Origin: Micrococcales bacterium
GTDB taxonomy: Bacteria > Actinomycetota > Actinomycetes > Actinomycetales > Dermatophilaceae
DNA: 64,000 bases
Reading direction: 5' to 3'
Assembly (NCBI GenBank): GCA_021287075.1
Contig: JAJTBD010000009.1
Coordinates: forward strand, 62,001-126,000
Below the pieces are notes generated by a model. The model did no database searches. It was given only the letters and a program-made list of their open reading frames with translations, and had not been told where the DNA came from. Within the stretch, counting starts at the first letter, position 1; every line of letters begins with the position of its first letter. Shown piece by piece: positions 57,156 through 64,000 of the stretch. Position numbers and translations under genes: made by a program.

Positions 57156-59995
57156 CCCACCCCACCGACAACAACCAGCCCAATGCCAGCGAGAGAAGCC
57201 CCGTGACCACCGCACCCAAGAAGAAGCTCATCGAAGTCTCGCTGCCGCTCGAAGCAATCAACGCAGAGGCTTCGCGTGAGAAGTCGATCCGACATGGACA
57301 CCCCTCGACGCTGCACCTGTACTGGGCACGCCGACCACTCGCTGCCGCGCGGGCCGTGCTTTTCGCGCAGTTGGTTGACGACCCGTCGTCCAGGCCGGAC
57401 GAGTTCCCTACGGTCGAATCACAGGACGCAGAGCGAGCACGCCTCCATGCGTTGATCGAACGACTCGTCGTGTGGGAGAACAGCAACGACGAGACCCTCC
57501 TGCGCCAAGTCAGGGAAGAGATTCGCAAGAGCAACCAGGGCGAGTTACCCGCCGTCGTGGACCCCTTCGCCGGTGGCGGGGCTATCCCTCTGGAGGCCCA
57601 GAGGCTCGGGCTTGGAGCACACGCCAGCGACCTCAACCCGCTCGCTGTCCTTATCAACAAGGCGCTCATCGAGATACCACCCAAGTTTGCCGGTCTCCCG
57701 CCGGTGTTCCCAGGAATCGCTGAGACGCGCAACGGTTGGAGCCACGCCGAAGGACTTGCCGAAGACGTCCGCAACTATGGCGAATGGATGCGCGACCAAG
57801 CGCGCCAACGGATCGGTCACCATTACCCGCAGGTCAAGGCCGCAGACGGCACTAGGCGCACAGTCATCGCCTGGGTCTGGGCACGTACAGTCAAGAGCCC
57901 CAACCCTGCCAACCCCATCGAGGTGCCTCTCGTGCGGTCTTGGTGGCTAAGCAAAAAGAAGGGCAACGAAGCCTGGGTTCACGCCGAGGTTGTCGACGGA
58001 CAAGTCCGCTACGAGGTCCGCAACGACAACGCCGGCCCCACAGGAGACGAGGACGGCACCGTAAGCCGACGAGGCGCCGTAGCCATTGATGATGGCACGC
58101 CAATTGACCTCAAGTACGTCCGCGCTGAAGCGCGTGAGGGGCGCATGGGCGCCCATCTGATAGCGATCGTCGCAGAGGGCGACCGTGGTCGGCTCTACCT
58201 CACTCCACCCATGGAACACCAAGAGGCTGCAAGTGTCCCGCGCCCAGAATCGGCCCCTATGGGCTCGTTGCCGCCGCACGGTCTGCAGCCTGCGAACCCG
58301 CAGACTGTTCGTATCTATGGGTTCAACGAGTGGTCTGACCTGTTCACTAATAGGCAACTCACTGCCCTCACCACCCTTAGCGACATGGTCGGAGAGGTAC
58401 GCGAGAGGGCGCTTCAAGATGCCCTCGCGGCAGGGCGTGACCACGGGGTGAGGCTTGAAGACGGGGGCGTGGGTGCCAAGGCGTACGCCGATGCCATCGC
58501 CACATATATTGGCCTCGCCGTCAGCAGGATGACCGACTACAACTCGTCGTTCACAGGCTGGAATGTTACCCGTGAGGGCACGCGCGGGGTCTTCGCACGG
58601 CAGGCGATACCGATGGTTTGGGACTACGTCGAGGTAAACCCACTGTCCGACTCATCCGGAAACTTCGTCGGGCAGACGGACTGGATCACTCGGGTTCTGC
58701 GACGCCTCCCTGGCGCGCGCGAAGGAATCGCGTTGCAGCAAAACGCGATGGCTCGCGAGTATTCAGGGCTCGTTGTATCGACTGATCCGCCGTACTACGA
58801 CAACATCGGCTATTCGGACCTGTCTGACTACTTCTACGTTTGGCTCCGGCGTTCCCTGCAGGACGTGCAGTCCAGAACGGTCGGGACGATGCTCACCCCG
58901 AAAAGCGAGGAACTGGTCGCCAACCCCCATCGGCACGGCGGCAAGAGCGGCGCGGAAGAGAGGTTCATCCAAGGGTTCAACTCGGTCTTCCACCGGATCC
59001 GAGAAGACGCGAACCAAGTGGTACCCATGACCGTCTACTACGCCTACAAACAACAGGACACCAGAGACACCGGAACATCCTCGACCGGCTGGCACACTCT
59101 CCTCGACGGACTCATCGAAGGAGGCTGGGAGATCACCGCCACGTGGCCCCTGCGGAGCGAACGCGGCGGCCGGATGCTCAGTGTCGGCACCAATGCTCTC
59201 GCATCCTCGATCGTCCTTGCCTGCCGGCCACGGCCGACAAGCGCACCGGCGACGACACGGCGCGCCTTCGTTGCGGCGCTAAAGACCGAACTCCCTGAAG
59301 CGCTACGAACACTTATCCAGGGCTCGATCGCGCCGGTTGACCTTGCGCAGGCAGCGATCGGTCCAGGCATCGCCGTCTTCTCCCGTTACTCACGAGTGAG
59401 GGAGGCCGACGGGTCTGATATGAGCGTGAAGGATGCACTCCTCCTCATCAACTCGACTCTTGATGAGGTGATCGGCGAGCAGGAGTCTGACTTTGATCCC
59501 GACACTCGGTTCGCCGTGAAGTGGTATCGCCAGTACGGGTGGACACAGGAGAACTCGGGCATCGCCGATCAGCTCGCGCGTTCATCCGATACCTCGATTG
59601 GCGCGATGGAACGAGGCGGCATCTTCGAGGCGAAGGGCGGCAAGGCGCGCTTGTTGCCGCCTTCCCGATTGGAGGGAGAGTGGGATGCAGTAGCCGACGA
59701 GCGCGTCAGCGTCTGGGAGGCGACTATGCGTCTGGCCGCGCTGATGGCGAAGGATGGCGCCGACAAGGTGGCAGAGCTTCTGCCATCGGTGCAGACGCGT
59801 GTGAACTTGGATGCGGTGAAGGAGTTGGGCTTCCTGCTGTTCCATGAGGCCGAGAAGAAGAAGGATACGAAGGACGCGATCCTGTTCAACGGTCTGGTGA
59901 GCGCCTGGGGTGATGTGAATGAGCAGGCGCGTAAGTACGCCTCGACTCCGCGCTCTTCGCAGCAGGAGTTCGACTTCGACGAGGACGAGGATTAA
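57152..59995 (+). CDS. DUF1156 DNA methylase (COG1743-like)
   Basis: A 947-residue amino-methyltransferase. DUF1156 at the start (KKKLIEVSLPLEAINAEASREKSIRHGHPSTLHLYWARRPLAAAR); SAM-binding motif I DPFAGGGAIPLEAQRLG (137-153) with ASDLNPLAVLINK; catalytic motif IV DPPYYDN (545-551). This motif order and DPPY suggest adenine-N6 or cytosine-N4 methylation. The family's zinc-ribbon segment appears degraded: ARTVKSPNPANPIEVPL (245-261) has serine 249 and asparagine 254 where relatives, as I remember them, carry cysteines. It probably marks host DNA as self for the helicase/nuclease partners. It is coupled to the helicase gene and followed after three bases by the nuclease gene. Confidence 0.88.
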   Translation: MTHPTDNNQPNASERSPVTTAPKKKLIEVSLPLEAINAEASREKSIRHGHPSTLHLYWARRPLAAARAVLFAQLVDDPSSRPDEFPTVESQDAERARLHALIERLVVWENSNDETLLRQVREEIRKSNQGELPAVVDPFAGGGAIPLEAQRLGLGAHASDLNPLAVLINKALIEIPPKFAGLPPVFPGIAETRNGWSHAEGLAEDVRNYGEWMRDQARQRIGHHYPQVKAADGTRRTVIAWVWARTVKSPNPANPIEVPLVRSWWLSKKKGNEAWVHAEVVDGQVRYEVRNDNAGPTGDEDGTVSRRGAVAIDDGTPIDLKYVRAEAREGRMGAHLIAIVAEGDRGRLYLTPPMEHQEAASVPRPESAPMGSLPPHGLQPANPQTVRIYGFNEWSDLFTNRQLTALTTLSDMVGEVRERALQDALAAGRDHGVRLEDGGVGAKAYADAIATYIGLAVSRMTDYNSSFTGWNVTREGTRGVFARQAIPMVWDYVEVNPLSDSSGNFVGQTDWITRVLRRLPGAREGIALQQNAMAREYSGLVVSTDPPYYDNIGYSDLSDYFYVWLRRSLQDVQSRTVGTMLTPKSEELVANPHRHGGKSGAEERFIQGFNSVFHRIREDANQVVPMTVYYAYKQQDTRDTGTSSTGWHTLLDGLIEGGWEITATWPLRSERGGRMLSVGTNALASSIVLACRPRPTSAPATTRRAFVAALKTELPEALRTLIQGSIAPVDLAQAAIGPGIAVFSRYSRVREADGSDMSVKDALLLINSTLDEVIGEQESDFDPDTRFAVKWYRQYGWTQENSGIADQLARSSDTSIGAMERGGIFEAKGGKARLLPPSRLEGEWDAVADERVSVWEATMRLAALMAKDGADKVAELLPSVQTRVNLDAVKELGFLLFHEAEKKKDTKDAILFNGLVSAWGDVNEQARKYASTPRSSQQEFDFDEDED

Positions 59996-59998
59996 GTC

Positions 59999-61117
59999 AT
60001 GCCCGGAAAGCGAGATCAAGCCCAGAGCCGCGGCGCAGCCGCGCGCCGCTCTGGCGCAGACCTGACTCCGTTCCGGGCCATCGCAGAGTCGGTCAGCGCC
60101 GGTGGTGGTGAGCTCGTCGATCAGGTGTCGGCTCTGATTGAGCAGGCGCAGGCGTTCGCGGCCACTCAGGTGGACGCGACGCTCACTCTCCGGAACTGGT
60201 ACATCGGCCGCTTGATCGACGTGGCCGTGCTGCGCGAAGGACGCGCCGGGCACGACCAGGAACTTGTTGCGTCGCTGGCGCAACAACTGACCTCGCGGTA
60301 CGGCCGAGGCTACGACCGGACCAACCTGTACCGGATGGTGCGGTTCTCCCAGCAGTTCACCGAGCCCGAACTTGTTGCGTCACTGGCGCAACAAGTTAGC
60401 TGGACCCACTTCCGCGAGCTGCTCCCGCTCGCAACCGACGACGCGCGAGCCTTCTACGTGAAGGAGATCATCGACCGCCACCTCAGCGTCCGTGACCTGC
60501 GCTACGCCATCTCCCGCAAGGCGTTTGAGCGCCGAGAGATTGCCGACTCCCAGATTCCCAAGGGATCGGCGGTCCCGCTGGATGCCTTCCGCGACCCGGT
60601 GCTGTTGGACATGCTGGGGCTGGCCGACACCTTCTTGGAGCGCGACCTCGAAGCGGCTCTGCGGCACGACATGGAGGCGTTCCTGTTGGAGGTTGGTCGC
60701 GGGTGGGCGTTCGTCGAACGTCAGAAGCGGATGACGTTCGATGGCGATGACTACTACCTCGACCTGCTGTTCTACTCCCGCCCGCTGCGTCGGCTGATCG
60801 CGGTGGAGTTGAAGGTTGGGAAGTTCAAGCCGAGCTACCAGGGGCAGATGAACTTCTACCTGAAGTGGCTGGACCGGCACGAACGCCAGGCAGACGAGAA
60901 CCCGCCCATCGGCCTCATCCTGTGTACCGAGGCGAGCCGTGACCAGATCGAGCTGCTCGAACTGCACAAGGACGGGATCGTGGTCGCGGAGTATTGGACG
61001 ACGCTCCCGCCGAAGGCGGAGCTCCAGGCCCGTATCCAGACGGTCTACCGGGAGGCGCAGGAGCGGATCGCCCGCAGGCAGCTAACCGCAGCGGCGGAGG
61101 AAGACATTGATGAGTAG
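59999..61117 (+). CDS. DUF1016 PD-(D/E)XK nuclease (YhcG-like)
   Basis: A 372-residue protein. The N-terminal DUF1016 part has RNWYIGRLI, YGRGYDRTNLYRMVRFSQQF and SWTHFRELLPL; the C-terminal nuclease core has YLDLLFYSRPL and LIAVELKVGKFKPSYQGQMNFYL, supplying the D and ExK catalytic residues. It is predicted to cut DNA. Its gene contains two copies of a 27-bp hairpin sequence (60260-60286, 60368-60394), both encoding ELVASLAQQ. It follows the methylase by three bases and precedes the DUF499 ATPase, so it is an integral member of the module. Confidence 0.9.
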   Translation: MPGKRDQAQSRGAAARRSGADLTPFRAIAESVSAGGGELVDQVSALIEQAQAFAATQVDATLTLRNWYIGRLIDVAVLREGRAGHDQELVASLAQQLTSRYGRGYDRTNLYRMVRFSQQFTEPELVASLAQQVSWTHFRELLPLATDDARAFYVKEIIDRHLSVRDLRYAISRKAFERREIADSQIPKGSAVPLDAFRDPVLLDMLGLADTFLERDLEAALRHDMEAFLLEVGRGWAFVERQKRMTFDGDDYYLDLLFYSRPLRRLIAVELKVGKFKPSYQGQMNFYLKWLDRHERQADENPPIGLILCTEASRDQIELLELHKDGIVVAEYWTTLPPKAELQARIQTVYREAQERIARRQLTAAAEEDIDE

Positions 61118-61177
61118 GGATTGGCCGGCGCTGGATGCGGCCTCGGGGCAGTAAGTAGTGGGTTCTAGGAGACAACG

Positions 61178-64000
61178 ATGGCGATGAACAACCGAGATCG
61201 AGTGGGCAAGGCGTTCGACCTGCTCTCCGAAGGGCTCCTGGACGAGGTCGATGAGGTGATGACGCGGGCCTACAAGACTGCTGACTGGCCGGCCGCGTGG
61301 GCGAAGGAGGATGCCCAGCGCCGGGGCGGGACGCTGCGCACGCTGACCAAGCACGACGTGCAGGTCCAGCTCCGCGCGATCACCGAGCAGGGCTACCACT
61401 TCAAGGACGTGCTCTCCCGTGCGCAGCAAGGCTTCGCATCCGAACTGCGCGAGACCCGGAACCTGTGGGCGCACAACGAACCCTTCAGCTCCGACGACGC
61501 ATCGCGTGCCCTGGACACGATTGAGCGGCTGCTGCACGCGGTCGGTGCGGTCGATTCCGCCGAGGACGTGCGCAAGCTGCGCGTCGATCTGCAGCGGACG
61601 GTGTTCGAGGATCAGACCCGCAAGCAGGTCAAGCGTACGAAGGTGTCGCTCGAACCTGGCTCCGGTCTGCGTCCGTGGCGTGAGGTGATCCGTCCCCACG
61701 ATGACGTGGCGCGCGGCGCGTTCACCGCGTCGGAGTTCGCGGCCGACCTGCACTTGGTTCACACGGGGCAGGCAACCAGCCCCGAGTACGGCGATCCGGT
61801 CGAGTTCTTCACCCGCACCTACCTCACCGAGGGCTTGCGTGACCTGCTGTCACGCGCACTGCGCCGCCTGAACGGCGAAGCCGGCGCCAGCCCGGTGGTG
61901 AACCTTCAAACCAACTTCGGTGGCGGGAAGACCCACTCGATGCTGGCCCTCTATCACCTGTTCAGCGGTACTCCGGTCAAGGACTTCCCGCAGGAGCTTC
62001 AGGAACTCATCGCCGCGAACGGCAACACCGACCTCGGCTCACTCGATGTCCGACGGGTCGCCCTCGTCGGCACCTACTTGAAGGCTGGATCGCCGATCGT
62101 CAAGGACGATGGCACCGAGGTGCGCACGCTGTGGGGTGAACTCGCCTGGCAGCTCGGCGGGCGTGAAGCCTATGACCTGATCGCCGAGGACGATCGCGCG
62201 GGCACCAACCCCGGTGAAGCGTTGCGCACTCTGATCGTGCGCTACTCGCCGTCGCTGATCCTGATCGACGAGTGGGTGGCCTACGCCCGCCAGCTCGTGA
62301 CGGACAAGGAACTCCCGTCCGGTTCGTTCGAGACCCAGTTCACCTTCGCGCAGTCCCTGACCGAGATCGTGCGTTCGGTGCCGGGCGTGATGCTCGTGGT
62401 CTCCATCCCGGCATCCGACACTGGCACCGAGGGACGAGGCAGCGACATCGAGATTGGCGGCGCGAACGGGCAGCTTGCGCTGGAGCGCCTCCAGAACGTG
62501 ATCCGTCGCGTCGCGGACCAGTGGCGGCCGTCGAGCAAGGACGAGTCGTTCGAGATCGTCCGCCGACGGTTGTTCCAGGCGCCGAACGCCGACGGACTCA
62601 CGACCATCTCGGCTGTGGCGCGCAGTTTCACGAACCTGTACCGCAACAACACCGCGCTGTTCCCGCGCGATGCGGCATCGCCGAACGACGACTACGAGAA
62701 GCGCATCCGCGCTTCCTACCCGCTGCACCCCGAACTGCTGGACCGGTTGTATGAGGACTGGTCGACGCTCGAACGGTTCCAGCGCACCCGTGGCGTTCTG
62801 AAGCTCGTCTCCTCGATCGTGCACGAGCTGTGGGCATCCAACGACGCCTCGCCACTGATCCTGCCCGGCAACGTGCCACTGGATGCGACGACCGTGAACA
62901 CGGACCTGACGCAGTACCTCGAAGACCAGTGGAAGCCGATCATCGACTCCGACATCGACGGCCCAGGCTCGACCGCGCAGCAGATCGACCTCGACCGCCC
63001 CAACCTCGGCCAGCGGTTCGTCACCCAGCGCATCGCCCGCACGATCTTCATGGGCGCGGCACCTCGGATCAAGAGCACCCGCAAGGGGCTCGACAAGCAG
63101 TACCTCTGGCTCGGCACCGCGGTTCCCGGCGACACCCTCGGGAACTTCGGCAGCGCCGTCGAGCTGCTTGCCCAGCGTTCGACCTACTTCTACGAAGAGC
63201 AGGGCCACTACTGGTTCGACACCCAGCCCTCAGTCACGAAGACGGCGAACGACTACGCCGAACGGCTCCGGGAGGATGTCGAGACCGTCTGGAACGAGAT
63301 CACCCGCCGGCTTCAAGGAGAGGAGCGCGTGCGCGGCGTGTTCGACCGGGTCCACATCGCCCCGTCGTCGTCCGCCGACATCCCTGACCTCGAAGACACG
63401 CGCTTGGTGATCGCGCACCCGCGGCACGCCCGTCGCAAGCAGGACGGTGCTGACTCTGCCGCGCATGCGTGGGTCCGAGAAGCTATCGAGTGCAAGGGCG
63501 CGAGCCAGCGCATCCACCGCAACACGCTGATCTTCCTGCTCGCCGACAAGAGCGAACTGGAGAGCCTCGAAGCCGCCACCCGCAGCTACCTCGGTTGGAA
63601 GCGCGTCCAGGCCACCAGCGACAGCCTCAACCTGTCGGCGCAACAGCGCAAGCAGACCGACGACTGGGTATCCCGGCTCGATCAGACCGTCTCCGACCGC
63701 ATCCGCGACACCTTCGTCTGGGCGGTCTACCCCGAGCAGTTCGACCCGACCAAGCCGTTCGAGCTTGTCGCAGACAGGGTGCCAGATTCCGGCGGACGAT
63801 CCCTGGCGGAGCGCGTCAGCGCCAAACTCGGCCGTGAGGATCAGCTCGTCACCGACTTCGGGGCACCGATCCTCGGAGCCACCCTGCACCAAGAGCTCGG
63901 CGCGCTCTGGCGCGACGCCGGCGAGATCACCGTCGGCGAGTTGTGGGGCTACTTCACCCGCTACACCTACCTGCCCCGCCTCGTCCGACGCGAAGTGCTC
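61178..64000 (+). CDS. DUF499 ATPase with N-terminal Swt1-type HEPN domain (3' end outside window)
   Basis: At least 941 residues, open to the right edge. Residues 5-125 are a HEPN domain of the Swt1 kind (DRVGKAFDLLSEGLLDEV) with the RNase motif R94-N-L-W-A-H99 (Rx4H), followed by EPFSSDDASRALDTIERLL. The AAA-type ATPase domain follows: Walker A NFGGGKTHSM (K251) and Walker B SLILIDEW (D364, E365). ATG 61178 is preceded by AGGAG. DUF499 (COG1483) proteins accompany DUF1156 methylases in putative defence loci. The HEPN domain suggests that ATP hydrolysis may control RNA cleavage on infection. Sixty bases without a gene separate it from the nuclease gene. Confidence 0.88.
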   Translation, partial: MAMNNRDRVGKAFDLLSEGLLDEVDEVMTRAYKTADWPAAWAKEDAQRRGGTLRTLTKHDVQVQLRAITEQGYHFKDVLSRAQQGFASELRETRNLWAHNEPFSSDDASRALDTIERLLHAVGAVDSAEDVRKLRVDLQRTVFEDQTRKQVKRTKVSLEPGSGLRPWREVIRPHDDVARGAFTASEFAADLHLVHTGQATSPEYGDPVEFFTRTYLTEGLRDLLSRALRRLNGEAGASPVVNLQTNFGGGKTHSMLALYHLFSGTPVKDFPQELQELIAANGNTDLGSLDVRRVALVGTYLKAGSPIVKDDGTEVRTLWGELAWQLGGREAYDLIAEDDRAGTNPGEALRTLIVRYSPSLILIDEWVAYARQLVTDKELPSGSFETQFTFAQSLTEIVRSVPGVMLVVSIPASDTGTEGRGSDIEIGGANGQLALERLQNVIRRVADQWRPSSKDESFEIVRRRLFQAPNADGLTTISAVARSFTNLYRNNTALFPRDAASPNDDYEKRIRASYPLHPELLDRLYEDWSTLERFQRTRGVLKLVSSIVHELWASNDASPLILPGNVPLDATTVNTDLTQYLEDQWKPIIDSDIDGPGSTAQQIDLDRPNLGQRFVTQRIARTIFMGAAPRIKSTRKGLDKQYLWLGTAVPGDTLGNFGSAVELLAQRSTYFYEEQGHYWFDTQPSVTKTANDYAERLREDVETVWNEITRRLQGEERVRGVFDRVHIAPSSSADIPDLEDTRLVIAHPRHARRKQDGADSAAHAWVREAIECKGASQRIHRNTLIFLLADKSELESLEAATRSYLGWKRVQATSDSLNLSAQQRKQTDDWVSRLDQTVSDRIRDTFVWAVYPEQFDPTKPFELVADRVPDSGGRSLAERVSAKLGREDQLVTDFGAPILGATLHQELGALWRDAGEITVGELWGYFTRYTYLPRLVRREVL

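Larger units (their letters stand above)
30108..64000. mobile_element. Integrative and conjugative element at tRNA-His (right end outside window)
   Basis: From tRNA-His onward gene content changes to recombinase, SSB, coupling protein, VirB4, VirB6/TrbL, cell-wall hydrolase, ParB, primase-polymerase, ArdC and cargo. Sequence style changes too: GTATGC/GCATAC, frequent to the left, is not seen by eye to the right, and tyrosine TAT codons give way to TAC. The left boundary is the tRNA 3' end (about 30108-30118). The right end, with the expected repeat of the tRNA 3' sequence, is not in the window. The element is at least 33.9 kb. Confidence 0.88.

Noticed and set aside
30108-64000. A prophage
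   Set aside because: No capsid, terminase, portal, tail or holin genes; conjugation genes predominate.

Overview
High-GC DNA from an actinobacterium. The gene families (a Pls/PosA-type peptide synthetase, paired dynamin-like GTPases, EttA, a PrsW protease, DUF6457 beside molybdenum-cofactor genes) suggest Micrococcales, perhaps an Intrasporangiaceae-like genus. The order and family are inferences, not proven. The window has two parts: ordinary chromosome from 1 to about 30.1 kb, and an integrated conjugative element from tRNA-His (30.1 kb) to beyond the right edge.

Chromosome. 1-8.8 kb is a nitrogen-oxide respiration island: narJ (left-truncated), narI, moeA, mobA and a DUF6457 gene. Next come a hemerythrin plus DUF2249 pair and a divergent four-cysteine winged-helix regulator. 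The regulator leads an overlapping set with a membrane protein and an 881-residue fusion of a membrane domain, an extra type-1 copper cupredoxin and a NirK-like two-domain copper oxidase. 8.9-30 kb holds a PEP mutase/isocitrate lyase-family enzyme, acyl-CoA dehydrogenase with a TetR regulator and operator, ettA, ssb, two dynamin-like GTPases, a solitary vsr, thpR, tRNA-Arg, a phosphopantetheinyl transferase, an M20 hydrolase, a nucleotidyltransferase, an M1 metallopeptidase coupled to a Pls/PosA-type synthetase, a PrsW protease, orn, tRNA-Lys and a CopC-domain protein. Several terminators share the arm AGGTATGCCGCG.

Element, transfer half (30.1-49.7 kb, mostly minus strand). A large serine recombinase ends inside the 3' end of tRNA-His. 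Upstream of it lies one long transcription unit: ArdC-like protein, primase-polymerase, DUF2637 protein, ParB-like protein, a three-domain cell-wall hydrolase, two DUF6112 membrane proteins, VirB6/TrbL-like protein, SCO6880-family protein, VirB4-like ATPase, VirD4-like coupling protein, SSB and small accessory proteins. I recognise no relaxase.

Element, control and cargo half (49.8-64 kb, plus strand). Four copies of a 14-bp palindrome precede a small HTH regulator and an ImmA/IrrE-like protease gene with an apparent one-base frameshift, a layout like the ImmR/ImmA switch of ICEBs1. After a membrane protein and an alpha/beta hydrolase comes the most interesting module: a small HTH protein, a 1200-residue SNF2 helicase with a DUF3883 nuclease-like end, a DUF1156 DNA methylase, a DUF1016 PD-(D/E)XK nuclease, and a DUF499 ATPase with an N-terminal HEPN domain that runs off the window. 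I read this as a DISARM-related, methylation-based anti-phage system carried by the element. Helicase, methylase, DNA nuclease and possible RNase functions all sit in one co-oriented operon.
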